Below, in pieces: positions 50,062-59,892 of a DNA stretch of 63,282 nucleotides. Source of the stretch: Candidatus Rokuibacteriota bacterium (GTDB taxonomy: Bacteria; Methylomirabilota; Methylomirabilia; Rokubacteriales; CSP1-6). The notes under the pieces are model-generated. The model was not told the DNA's origin, searched no databases, and saw nothing but the letters and a program-made list of their open reading frames with translations. Made by a program: the position numbers and the translations under genes. How positions within the stretch are numbered: position 1 is the stretch's first letter; every line of letters starts with the position of its first letter. Where the stretch lies: contig QHTB01000140.1 in assembly GCA_003220615.1 (NCBI GenBank), forward strand, positions 1 to 63,282. The letters run 5' to 3'.

Positions 50062-50883
50062 ATGAGCAGCCTCGAGCACACGATGATGGGTAAGATCACC
50101 AGCGGCGACCGGCTGGAGTCGGCCGGCGAGATGACTGCGGAGTATCGGGACAACCTCGTGCATCTCATGACCATGCAGGCCGACTCCGAGCTGTCCGGCG
50201 GGTACGGCTACGTGCCGTGGATCATGAAGGCGCCCGGCGTGGAGGAAAAGCACGTCGTCGCCCAGATCGTGAAGGACGAGCTCCGCCACGCCACCGTGAT
50301 GTACGGCCTGCTGGCCGATCTCGGCGTCGAGGTCGACCGCCACGTGGCGGCCCACGACGAGATCCTCACGATGCGGATCGAGGCCGACCGCGACATCGGC
50401 ACACAGCGCATCACGAGCGACAAGCGCGTCAACATCTTCTATTACCCGATCGACACGTGGGCGGACTTCGTGTTCTTCAACTTCTGCATGGACCGGGGCG
50501 CCGGACATCAGCTCGAGGACGTCCGCCAGTGCTCCTACGGCCCCTGGGTCCGTGCCATCGAGGGCATCTTCAAGGAAGAGAAGTTCCATATCCGCCACGG
50601 CGAGTTCTGGGTCAAGAAGCTCAGCGAGGACCACGCCACCCACGACGAGGCGCAGACGACGTTCAACAAGTGGTACATCCGCACGATGAACATCTTCGGC
50701 CGGCCGGGCTCGCCGAAGAACCAGCGCTATCGAGAGCTGCGGCTGAAGCTTCGCGACAACGATGACGTTCGCCAGGCCTTCGCGCAGGAGGTGGCCAACC
50801 TCTGCGAAAAGTTCGGTCTGACGGTGCCCGAGTGGAAGCCGAAGTGGGGGGAGTTGCCGGAAGAAGCGCACATTCCGGGCTGA
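50062..50883 (+). CDS. PaaA-like di-iron oxygenase subunit (orphan)
   Basis: The 273-residue protein is a ferritin-like di-iron protein of the PaaA group, the catalytic subunit of phenylacetyl-CoA epoxidase. It contains both ExxH di-iron signatures: KDELRHATVMYGLL near residue 71 and FKEEKFHIRHGEFW near residue 172. QADSELSGGYGYVPWI at the start is also PaaA-like. The partner subunits (PaaB, C, E) are not in the window. Alternatives are a BoxB-like or stand-alone di-iron oxygenase. ATG 50062 follows GGACGAG. It is the last intact gene before an eroded region. Confidence 0.82.
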   Translation: MSSLEHTMMGKITSGDRLESAGEMTAEYRDNLVHLMTMQADSELSGGYGYVPWIMKAPGVEEKHVVAQIVKDELRHATVMYGLLADLGVEVDRHVAAHDEILTMRIEADRDIGTQRITSDKRVNIFYYPIDTWADFVFFNFCMDRGAGHQLEDVRQCSYGPWVRAIEGIFKEEKFHIRHGEFWVKKLSEDHATHDEAQTTFNKWYIRTMNIFGRPGSPKNQRYRELRLKLRDNDDVRQAFAQEVANLCEKFGLTVPEWKPKWGELPEEAHIPG

Positions 50884-50955
50884 TCTGGCACCGGCGCTGG
50901 CGCGCTGCGCTGAAGTTTACATAATGCCTCTTATCGGCGAATCGCCCGGCTCGGG

Positions 50956-51480
50956 CTACGCTGCCGCGGCGCGATCCGGCGCCGCTCCGGCCACCATGCG
51001 CCGCGCGGCTTCAACGATCGCCACCCGCCCAATCCCGTAACGCTCGAGGAGCTTCCGAGTTGGGCCGCTGCGCGGGATCTCACGGACCGCCAGGCGGCGG
51101 TAGGCGTCGACGCCCCACTCGAGCATCGTCGAGCCCGATTGTCCCAGCCCGTTGACGTCGACGATGGCCACGAGCTGGTCGACGCGATCGTGCGCCGCGA
51201 GGGTTACGAGCGCCTGCGAGGGATCACGCCGACCGCCGCCCACGCGGCATAGAGCAGCGAGGCCGCGTGGCCCTTGCTCAACACGAAGCGATCGCAGGTC
51301 ACGGCTCGAGGATTCTCGGGATCGAAGCGCATGACCGAGAAGAACAGGGCGGCCACGATGTCGGCGGCCGAGGCGGCGCTCGTGGGATGACCACTTCGGG
51401 CCGCCGTCGTCGCACGGATCGAGTCGATGCGCAGCCGCGTGGCCACGTCTTCGAGCGCGTGGACGAGGGCTTCGGTCGGC
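50956..51480 (-). pseudogene. Transketolase relic
   Basis: Three separate pieces of transketolase are readable on the minus strand. First is the N-terminus in one frame: VATRLRIDSIRATTAARSGHPTS, followed by FVLSKGHAASLLYAAWAAVG (51446-51204). The frame then stops. A shifted frame continues with HDRVDQLVAIVDVNGLGQSGST from the middle of the TPP domain, and jumps directly to the C-terminal segment VDAYRRLAVREIPRSG..ERYGI (to 50956). Internal deletions have removed most of the roughly 600-residue enzyme, including the pyrimidine-binding domain. It cannot be functional. Confidence 0.88.
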
Positions 51481-51535
51481 CATGGTCGAGGCTCACGAAA
51501 GCGGCAAGCGTGATGCCTCGACGAGGAGCGACGCG

Positions 51536-52171
51536 CTAGGGAGATGCGCCCAGGCGGGTGAGACCCGCCTTGACCTCTTCGGCGCGCGGACTCTTGGGAA
51601 GCTCCTTCAAGTGTCGGCGATAAGTGTCGGTTGCAGCGTCCTTTTTACCCACCTGCTCCTGGGCGCGCGCCAGGTCGAGCAGGAGGTCTTCATAGTAGAA
51701 ATCGCCGGGCTTCAGGCTGGCGAGCGCCGCCTGGTAACTCTCCACGGCCTTTGCAGGATTCCGTTCGGCTTCCCACGCGTAACCGACACCGGCTCGAGCG
51801 AGCGCCCTGAGGGTCGGCGACGCCGATCTCGCCGCCGTGATCTCGTAGGCCGCCCGGGCTCGTGCCCAGTCCCGCTCTCCGAAGCGCACGTTACCGAGCT
51901 CGTAGGCACCCAGAGGCGCCATCGCGGCGGACGGATAGCGTGCCAGCGCCGTCTCGAGGCTTCGCGCCGCGTTGGCCCGTGCCTCCGGGGTGGGCGGAGG
52001 CCCGGACGGGCTCAGCTGGTTGATTGCCTGGACATAGGCTGCCGTCGCGCGACGATCCTGTTCATCGGACCAGAACCATGCGCCGATGCCGACACCGGCC
52101 AGCACGATCACGCCCGCGATCACACCCAGCGTGACGCGCGATGGCGGCCAGGTGGGAAGGAACGTCAGCAT
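51536..52171 (-). CDS. Membrane-anchored TPR protein
   Basis: The start is ATG 52171 after a GGGG tract, giving 211 residues. A short cytoplasmic start is followed by one membrane helix (VTLGVIAGVIVLAGVGIGAWFW). The rest is about four tetratricopeptide-like repeats (ANAARSLETALARYPSA, ARARAAYEITAARSASP, AKAVESYQAALASLKPGD, DAATDTYRRHLKELPKSP). The layout resembles YfgM/BamD-like envelope chaperone proteins, but no specific family is assured. It follows the zinc-ribbon gene by eleven bases on the same strand. Confidence 0.75.
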   Translation of the reverse strand: MLTFLPTWPPSRVTLGVIAGVIVLAGVGIGAWFWSDEQDRRATAAYVQAINQLSPSGPPPTPEARANAARSLETALARYPSAAMAPLGAYELGNVRFGERDWARARAAYEITAARSASPTLRALARAGVGYAWEAERNPAKAVESYQAALASLKPGDFYYEDLLLDLARAQEQVGKKDAATDTYRRHLKELPKSPRAEEVKAGLTRLGASP

Positions 52172-52182
52172 CGCGGTCCCCT

Positions 52183-52371
52183 TCACCGCAGACGCAATCC
52201 GCGGCGGTACTGACGGCCACAGAAGCCACAGCGAAGCCAGCCTTGCACCACGCGACGCACGACACGGCCACAGTGTGGACAGCGCTGGTACAGGCGCCGC
52301 GCGTAGATCAGTCCGAGCCCCACGACGACCGCAATGCCCACCATGAATGGTGGCCCGAGGAGGAACTCCAC
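52183..52371 (-). CDS. Small membrane protein with zinc ribbon
   Basis: A 62-residue protein has one N-terminal membrane helix (MVGIAVVVGLGLIYARRL) and a short ribbon of two CxxC knuckles (RCPHCGR and RCGFCGRQY) with an Arg-rich tail. Start is GTG 52371, or the ATG nine codons later. It is probably co-transcribed with the TPR protein. The function is unknown. Confidence 0.65.
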   Translation of the reverse strand: MEFLLGPPFMVGIAVVVGLGLIYARRLYQRCPHCGRVVRRVVQGWLRCGFCGRQYRRGLRLR

Positions 52372-52568
52372 GAAGGCTCATGCTAGCAGCGCGGCCGGGT
52401 GATCAGAGGAGAAATCTTTTTCACGAAAGTGGTGGTACGAAGTTCCATTCTCCGACGGGCCCGGACACGATCTGTCTTGCAACTGTCGAGGAAAAGGGCG
52501 AGACTCCGGTGGTCACTCAGCGGCATGTCGCTTGCGGGTGCTCACGGTCCGATTGAAGGGGGGCGGCT

Positions 52569-52766
52569 ATGCTCGATCGGAACCCGCGACTGACCGTCGA
52601 AGTTCGTCTGCTGCCGGATCCCTGCCTCTGGTGCTGGGAGATTCGCGACGCCCAGCGCAACGAGGTGCTCGAGAGTAGCTGGGCCGGCGAGTGGACCGCG
52701 TACAGCTCACCCGAGGAGGCGCTTCGGGCCGGACGCCGTCGCCTGACCGCACGGCCCGCGGCCTGA
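52569..52766 (+). CDS. Small protein of unknown function (Trp/Cys-rich)
   Basis: The 65-residue product starts at ATG 52569 behind a G-rich site. It has a compact pattern LPDPCLWCWEIRD and SSWAGEWTAYSSPEEALRAG, with a CxxC-like CLWC. No named family comes to mind. It is flanked downstream by a perfect 14-pair terminator. The 200 bases upstream hold no other gene and no promoter I can defend. Confidence 0.6.
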   Translation: MLDRNPRLTVEVRLLPDPCLWCWEIRDAQRNEVLESSWAGEWTAYSSPEEALRAGRRRLTARPAA

Positions 52767-52771
52767 ACACG

Positions 52772-52803
52772 CCACCGCCCGGAGCGCGGGCTCCGGGCGG
52801 TGG
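52772..52803. terminator. Perfect 14-pair hairpin between convergent genes
   Basis: CCACCGCCCGGAGC (52772-52785) pairs without mismatch with GCTCCGGGCGGTGG (52790-52803) around a GCGG loop. It lies between two convergent small genes, 5 bases from each stop, and can serve both strands. Neither side has a T-run. Confidence 0.8.
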
Positions 52804-52807
52804 ATGC

Positions 52808-53059
52808 CTACATCCCCTTGCCGATCATCGCGAGGCCTTCCTTGGCCGCTTTCACGGACTCTGCGTGCTTACTCTCCGCATGCAGTTTCTGTGCTTCGGC
52901 CGCCTTGTCCTTCGCGTTGTTGCTGGCCGCGTCGACCCGATTCCCGGTCTCGGTGTTGAGCTCAGCGATCAACTTCGGGCACTGAAAAGCCAGCGCGGGG
53001 CCGGCGAACAGGACCGCGACCACCGCCGCGACGACAACCGCCATGATGAGCCGTGGCAT
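52808..53059 (-). CDS. Small secreted lysine-rich helical protein (paralogue of 1876-2139)
   Basis: The 83-residue protein begins with a signal peptide (MAVVVAAVVAVLFAGPALAF). The mature part starts QCPKLIAELN, again a single cysteine followed by Pro, and ends in AQKLHAESKHAESVKAAKEG, closely matching AQKEHEDGKHADSVKTADEA of the protein at 1876-2139. Both are helical and charged with no further cysteine. The gene lies 24 bases downstream of the Rieske ferredoxin gene on the same strand and may share its transcript. A strong ribosome site (GAGGGGGGTGAGGG) precedes the ATG. Confidence 0.8.
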   Translation of the reverse strand: MPRLIMAVVVAAVVAVLFAGPALAFQCPKLIAELNTETGNRVDAASNNAKDKAAEAQKLHAESKHAESVKAAKEGLAMIGKGM

Positions 53060-53083
53060 GCCCTCACCCCCCTCGTCGATGCG

Positions 53084-53392
53084 TCAGCCGGGAATATCCA
53101 CGAACACGTCGCCGTTGTCCACCGCCACCGCGAAGCAGGCGACCTTCACCGCCGGGTTGTTGACGTTGAGCCCGGTCGTCACGTCCCATCGCCACGCGTG
53201 CCACGGGCACATGACGACGCGGCCGTCGAGATCGCCCTCGCCGAGCGGCCCGCCGCGGTGCGTGCACGCGTTGTCGATGCAGTAGAACGTTCCGTCGATG
53301 TTGAAGACCGCCAGCGTGTGACCGCCGACTTCCATCACTCGCCCCTCACCGGCCGGCACGTCGACGATCGCCGCCACTCTCATTCGCGCCAC
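53084..53392 (-). CDS. Rieske [2Fe-2S] ferredoxin
   Basis: This 102-residue electron carrier has both cluster-binding boxes, CTHRGGPLGEG and CPWHAWRWD, spaced as in stand-alone Rieske ferredoxins of dioxygenase systems (NirD/BphF type). No oxygenase alpha subunit lies beside it. The start is GTG 53392, eight bases after GAGGAGGGG. It is divergent from the persulfide-dioxygenase-like gene with a shared 81-base control region. Confidence 0.93.
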   Translation of the reverse strand: MARMRVAAIVDVPAGEGRVMEVGGHTLAVFNIDGTFYCIDNACTHRGGPLGEGDLDGRVVMCPWHAWRWDVTTGLNVNNPAVKVACFAVAVDNGDVFVDIPG

Positions 53393-53412
53393 GTTCGATG
53401 CCCCTCCTCGTC

Positions 53413-53456
53413 GCGAAAATATCGCAAAAAGCCGGTCGTTCGAAGGGCCTTATAAT
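53413..53456 (+). promoter_or_regulatory. Divergent control region with TATAAT and an inverted repeat
   Basis: A perfect -10 box TATAAT (53451-53456) lies 18 bases before the plus-strand start. No clear -35 precedes it, which suggests an activator-dependent promoter. Upstream is the short inverted repeat GCGA-AAATA-TCGC (53413-53425), AT-rich in the middle and positioned to affect both genes. The repeat is short, so the operator reading is tentative. Confidence 0.4.
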
Positions 53457-53473
53457 AGCGCCGGAGACGGCGG

Positions 53474-54847
53474 ATGATCTTCCATCAGCTCATCAACGAG
53501 GATTCGGGGTGCCTGTCCTACCTGATCGGATGCGGCGAGGCCGGTGAAGCCGCCGTCGTCGACCCGGGCCGTGATCGCGTCGACGAGTACGTGCGCCTGG
53601 CCCGGAAGAAGGGCCTGCGCATCACCCGGATCCTCGAGACGCACACGCACGCCGATCACATCTCGGGCAATCGCGACCTCGCCGCCGTGACCAAGGCGTC
53701 GATCGTGCTCCATCGCTCGACGAAGGCCGTGTTCGAGCACGCGGCGGTGCAGGACGGCGACGAGATCGTGATCGGCAACGTCGTCCTCAAGGCGCTGCAC
53801 ACGCCCGGCCACACGCCCGACAGCCTCTGCCTGCTGGTGACCGACGGCTCGCGCGCGAGGGAGCCGTGGTTCGTCCTCACCGGCGACACGCTGTTCATCG
53901 GCGACGTCGGCCGGCCCGATCTGGGCGGCGCCGCGGCCGCCGGACAGCTCTGGGAGAGTCTGCACGCGTCACTCCTGCGCCTCGACGACACCGTCGAGAT
54001 CTATCCCGCCCACGGCGCCGGCTCGTTGTGCGGCCGGGCGATGTCCTCGAAGACGGCGTCGACTATCGGGTTCGAGCGGCGCTTCAATCCCGCGCTGCGC
54101 GCCCGGAGCCAGGCCGAGTTCGTCGATCTCCTGATGGCCGGGCTTCCCCCGAAGCCGCCGTCGTTCCAGACGATCGTCGGCAAGAACCTCGGCACGCTCC
54201 CCCTCGAGCTGCCCAAGCCACGGCCCTTCACCGCGCGCGAGGCGTGGGACGCCGTCAGGGCCGGCGGCGCCTGCGTCCTCGATCTGCGCGAGCCCGGGAC
54301 GTACGGCGAGAGCCACGTGCCGGGCGCGCTCAACGTGTGGATCGAGAGCCCTCAGTTCGGCGATCGCGTCGGCTGGTTCGCCCCCGACGGCACGCCGCTG
54401 ATCCTGCTCACGCACACGCCGTCCGACGTCGATCGGGCGCTGCGCGCGCTCTCCCGCGTGGGCGTCGATCAGGTGATCGGCGTGATCGAGCGCGGGATGA
54501 TCGAGTGGAAGAGCGAGGGCCTGCCCGTGGAGACGGTGCCGCAGATCACCGTGTGGGATCTCGCCGAGTGGCTCGACGAGGGACGCGACGTCGCGGTGAT
54601 CGACGTGCGTGAGCCGGTCGAGTGGCGCGACGGCCACATCGAGGGGGCGGTCCACCTGCCGATGCTGGAAGCGCTCCGGCGTGTTGGCGAGGTTCCCGTC
54701 GATCGCCCCAAGGCCGTCCTCTGTGCCGGCGGCCTCCGCTCGAGCACCGTGATCAGCGCGCTCAAGCGCCACGGCATCGAGCGCTGGTTCAACGTCACCG
54801 GTGGCATGACCGCGTGGCTGAAGGCCGGCTCCCCCGTCACCCGCTGA
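53474..54847 (+). CDS. Persulfide-dioxygenase-like metallo-beta-lactamase fused to two rhodanese domains
   Basis: The N-terminal 250 residues form an ETHE1-type metallo-beta-lactamase domain. It has the metal motif THTHADH, then HTPGHTPDSLCL, the Asp ligand in LTGDTLFIGDVGRPDL and IYPAHGAGS. Two rhodanese domains follow. The first (VLDLREPGTYGESHVPGALNV) has no cysteine in its active loop (LLTHTPSDVD). The second has Cys417 in LCAGGLRSST. Such fusions handle sulfane sulfur: the rhodanese passes persulfide and the dioxygenase makes sulfite. The 457-residue protein is intact. Confidence 0.9.
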   Translation: MIFHQLINEDSGCLSYLIGCGEAGEAAVVDPGRDRVDEYVRLARKKGLRITRILETHTHADHISGNRDLAAVTKASIVLHRSTKAVFEHAAVQDGDEIVIGNVVLKALHTPGHTPDSLCLLVTDGSRAREPWFVLTGDTLFIGDVGRPDLGGAAAAGQLWESLHASLLRLDDTVEIYPAHGAGSLCGRAMSSKTASTIGFERRFNPALRARSQAEFVDLLMAGLPPKPPSFQTIVGKNLGTLPLELPKPRPFTAREAWDAVRAGGACVLDLREPGTYGESHVPGALNVWIESPQFGDRVGWFAPDGTPLILLTHTPSDVDRALRALSRVGVDQVIGVIERGMIEWKSEGLPVETVPQITVWDLAEWLDEGRDVAVIDVREPVEWRDGHIEGAVHLPMLEALRRVGEVPVDRPKAVLCAGGLRSSTVISALKRHGIERWFNVTGGMTAWLKAGSPVTR

Positions 54848-54871
54848 CGCTGCGCTCCGAGGAGACCACCC

Positions 54872-55768
54872 ATGGCGACCACCGTCGAGACCGCGTACGC
54901 GCGTCGGGCCCGCTACTATTCCTCGGCCGACGGCTTCAACATCAAGCGCCCTCGGATCCCCGCCCACGTCTTCGCCCGCGAGCGTGATCGCGCGCTCGAT
55001 CCGGCCACGCCCACCGGTCTCCTGCCGCTCGACCTCGGTACGGCGCTCGGCACCGACGGCGCCGCCACGACGCCGCTGATCCTCGCGCGCTACGCGCGAC
55101 TCCGCGCCGGCGAGTCGCTGGCCACGCGCTTCGAGGCCTCCGGTGAGATCTACTACGTGATCGCGGGGAGCGGTGAGACGACGTGGGGCAGCGAGGCCAT
55201 CGGCTGGGACGCGGGCGACGTCTTCTGCCTGCCCGGCGGCGTCACGGCCACTCACCGGGCCAGTACGCGCGACGCCGTGCTGTGGATCGTCACCAACGAG
55301 CCCGAGCTCGCGTTCGAGCGCGCGCAGGCGCCCCGGCCAGGACAGGCTCCCGTGGAAGCCGTCCACTATCCGGGTGGGGAGATTCGCCACCAGCTCGAGC
55401 TGATCCATCGCCTGCCCGCCGACAAGACGATGACGGGGAAAGCGGTGACGCTGTCGAGCGCCGCGCTGGACAGCCAGCGCACGTGTCTGCCGTCGCTCAC
55501 GCTGGCCATGAACTCGCTCCTGCCGGGGGAGTCGCAGCGGCCCCACCGCCACAACGCCATCGCGGTGACGCTGGTCGTGCAGGGCGCCCGCTGCCATTCG
55601 ATGATCGACGGCGAGCGCGTCGAGTGGATGCAGCACGCCGTCATGATCACGCCGCCGGCCGCGATGCACTCGCATCACAACGAAGGCGACGAGCTCGCAC
55701 TGTTCTTGATCGTGCAGGACGGTGGGCTCTACTACCACTGCCGGACGATGGGATTCAGCTACGCCTGA
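54872..55768 (+). CDS. Double-cupin, gentisate 1,2-dioxygenase-like protein
   Basis: The 298-residue bicupin has two beta-barrel domains. Domain one is at about 65-150 (FEASGEIYYVIAGSGETTWG, WDAGDVFCLPGG). Domain two at about 205-295 contains RPHRHNAIAVTLVVQG and HSHHNEGDELALFLIVQDGG, with the histidines expected for an Fe(II) site. It resembles gentisate/1-hydroxy-2-naphthoate dioxygenases, which cleave aromatic rings, but is shorter than typical enzymes (about 340-370). Substrate is uncertain. It follows the persulfide-dioxygenase gene by 24 bases and ends in a strong hairpin. Confidence 0.78.
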   Translation: MATTVETAYARRARYYSSADGFNIKRPRIPAHVFARERDRALDPATPTGLLPLDLGTALGTDGAATTPLILARYARLRAGESLATRFEASGEIYYVIAGSGETTWGSEAIGWDAGDVFCLPGGVTATHRASTRDAVLWIVTNEPELAFERAQAPRPGQAPVEAVHYPGGEIRHQLELIHRLPADKTMTGKAVTLSSAALDSQRTCLPSLTLAMNSLLPGESQRPHRHNAIAVTLVVQGARCHSMIDGERVEWMQHAVMITPPAAMHSHHNEGDELALFLIVQDGGLYYHCRTMGFSYA

Positions 55769-55773
55769 GTCGT

Positions 55774-55803
55774 GACGGGCGCGGTACGGTGACCGCGCCC
55801 GTC
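55774..55803 (+). terminator. Hairpin terminator after the cupin gene
   Basis: GACGGGCGCGGT (55774-55785) pairs perfectly with ACCGCGCCCGTC (55792-55803) around a six-base loop, six bases after the stop. There is no T-run. It separates the plus-strand pair from the minus-strand relics beyond. Confidence 0.7.
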
Positions 55804-55820
55804 GGCGGTGCTCCTCGAAT

Positions 55821-55988
55821 CTACTTCTGCTGGGCTTCGTGGACTTTGCCGATCATCTTGGCGCCGGGGTTGAGCAGCATCTTGTCGCCTTCGTCCTTCC
55901 ACTTCGAGGGGCAGACCTCGTTGCTCTTGCTCGGCCTATGGTCAGGCCAGAGGGCACGTCGAAGGTAACGCAGCGGCCGAAGCGTCCG
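55821..55988 (-). pseudogene. AhpC-type peroxiredoxin C-terminal relic
   Basis: The end of this minus-strand frame reads NEVCPSKWKDEGDKM followed by KMIGKVHEA. This matches the C-terminus of AhpC peroxiredoxins (GEVCPAKWKEGE, then DLVGKI in E. coli), including the resolving cysteine. The N-terminal two thirds with the peroxidatic cysteine are missing. It is joined in frame to an isochorismatase fragment, so the open frame 55821-56201 is a chimera of two relics. Confidence 0.65.
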
Positions 55989-56201
55989 ACACATGTTCGC
56001 CAACATCCCGGCGAGGATGACCTTGCTCATGCGACGCTTGCGCAGTTGCAGCACCAGGTCATTGGTCTGAGGCCCAAACACCCGGTGAGGACTAACAACG
56101 ATGGTCTTCCCATCCTCGATGTAGGGCTTGAAACGCTCGAGCCAGTCGGCGCCCGACCTGGAAAACCCATCGAGGCTCAACACTCCGCGGCGAGCGAACA
56201 T
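55989..56201 (-). pseudogene. Isochorismatase-family hydrolase relic
   Basis: About 70 residues read as the middle of a cysteine hydrolase. The segment KTIVVSPHRVFGPQTNDL is followed by VLQLRKRRMSKVILAGMLANMC, which ends at the catalytic cysteine. The N-terminal Asp/Lys part and everything after the cysteine are lost. It runs directly into AhpC-derived sequence, indicating a deletion that fused the two genes. Confidence 0.7.
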
Positions 56202-56349
56202 CCTCTCCTCGGACTCAATCCTCTCGAGAGGTCCGTTGAATCGCCGTGGGATGAAAGTAGTGGGGGGATAAAGACCGCCCCGGGTGATACCTGTTCCTTC
56301 TCCTGCCTCGTGCGTTTCAAGGGATCCTTGAGGATGTTGTAGTCGGCGG

Positions 56350-56508
56350 ACGGCCGATTCGCCGCATCACGAGCCCCAGGCACTCCATATCGAGCGCGGT
56401 GATCGACTTCTTCACGCGCTCGGCGCAGGCCGGGTCGGCCTTGGCCAGGTGGCCGAGCATACGGCCCTGTAGGGTTCGCTCAACCTCGACGTGGTCCGGG
56501 ATGACCCG
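56350..56508 (-). pseudogene. Possible catalase C-terminal relic
   Basis: Minus-strand translation gives LQGRMLGHLAKADPACAERV with flanking RVIPDHVEVE. This resembles the catalase-related C-terminal domain, in which a GHFxKADPxYGxRVA pattern is typical. The match is short and the frame is not anchored by other catalase motifs, so the identification is weak. Together with the two relics downstream it fills the 55.8-56.5 kb stretch; between 56202 and 56349 I see nothing else recognisable. Confidence 0.35.
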
Positions 56509-56560
56509 AGGCCACGTCGAGGCTGTCCGGCAGAAAACCCTTAAGGCCTATTCTCCGAGA

Positions 56561-58970
<2,410 letters not shown>

Positions 58971-59453
58971 CTCTCTCCTCGTGCTGTGGTTGATCTGCCC
59001 CGCGCTTGCCGCCCACGGCAGGCGGCGCAGCGCCCGAAGATCTCGATGGCGTGGCCAGCCACGGTGAACCCGTGTCGGGCCGCCAGCGCGGCGGCCGGCC
59101 GCGCGGCCGCGTCGAGTCGCGGCTCGGCCACATCGGTCACGCGGCCGCAGACCGTGCACACGAGGTGGTGATGCGACGTCACGTTGGCGTCCCACCGGCC
59201 ACGCGCACCGAGCCGTGACACCGGGCGCACCGCGCCGACGGTCGCCAGCGTGTCGAGGGTCTTGTACACCGTCGCCAGCGAGAGCGTCGGCAATTCGCGC
59301 CGCACCGTGGCGTGCAGCTCTTCGGCGCTCGGGTGGCTGTCGGTGGCGGCGAGGTGTCGGAAGATCGCCAGACGCTGCGGTGTCACCGCCAGGCCCGCCG
59401 CCCGGCACTGGGCCACGAAGCCCTGGACACGGTCCCGCATGCTCCCGCCGATC

Positions 59454-59475
59454 ATCATTCTCCTCGGAGAATAAT
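59454..59475 (-). promoter_or_regulatory. Fur/PerR-box-like palindrome over the perR start
   Basis: On the minus strand ATTATTCTCC, GA, GGAGAATGAT form a 10-2-10 inverted repeat with one mismatch. It covers both the ribosome site (GAGGAG) and the ATG. AT-rich 10-2-10-like palindromes fit Fur-superfamily operators, so autorepression is likely. Confidence 0.6.
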
Positions 59476-59732
59476 TATCCGGGGCGCGTCAAGGGACGGG
59501 GCCCGTCGACGTGGGTTGCGGCGCCCGGTACGATGGAGACGAGCGCATGGCCGGTCCGGCTGGGGAGGTTTTTGCCGCTTCCTTCCCCTTTGCGGGCACC
59601 CGAAGCGGAGCGGCGTCAGGGTGCGCGACGGGCCGCCACGCGCCGGAACGGGCTCGACCGTGGTGACCGCCTGACGTCCGTTGGCGGTAGAATGCCCGCG
59701 CCGCGCACACACCGTCCCCCGAGGGGGTTCCG

Positions 59733-59843
59733 ATGAACGACACACGGTACGACATCTGGCTCGGCATCGGCTCGGTCATCCTGATCCTCATGCTCGTCGC
59801 GTCGTTCACGGCCGTGCTCCGGGCGGCGCTGAGCGCTCACTAG
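59733..59843 (+). CDS. 36-residue membrane peptide
   Basis: ATG 59733 follows a strong GAGGGGG site and encodes a 36-residue peptide with one hydrophobic helix (IWLGIGSVILILMLVASFTAV) between short polar ends. A TAGAAT -10-like box lies 40 bases upstream (59688-59693) without a clear -35. The codon pattern and ribosome site favour a real small gene. The 274 bases between perR and this gene hold nothing else I recognise. Confidence 0.55.
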   Translation: MNDTRYDIWLGIGSVILILMLVASFTAVLRAALSAH

Positions 59844-59892
59844 CCGTCGCCCGGAGGCACCTGCCTCGGCGTCGTCACTCGTTGGCGAGTGA

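Noticed and set aside
52372-52568. tRNA or other structured RNA gene upstream of the small gene at 52569
   Set aside because: No cloverleaf with TTCGA-type T-loop and matching acceptor stem can be drawn. Promoter-like pieces are too weak to claim.
55821-56201. A single intact 126-residue gene
   Set aside because: The translation joins the middle of an isochorismatase to the end of AhpC, so it is a deletion chimera and not a functional protein.
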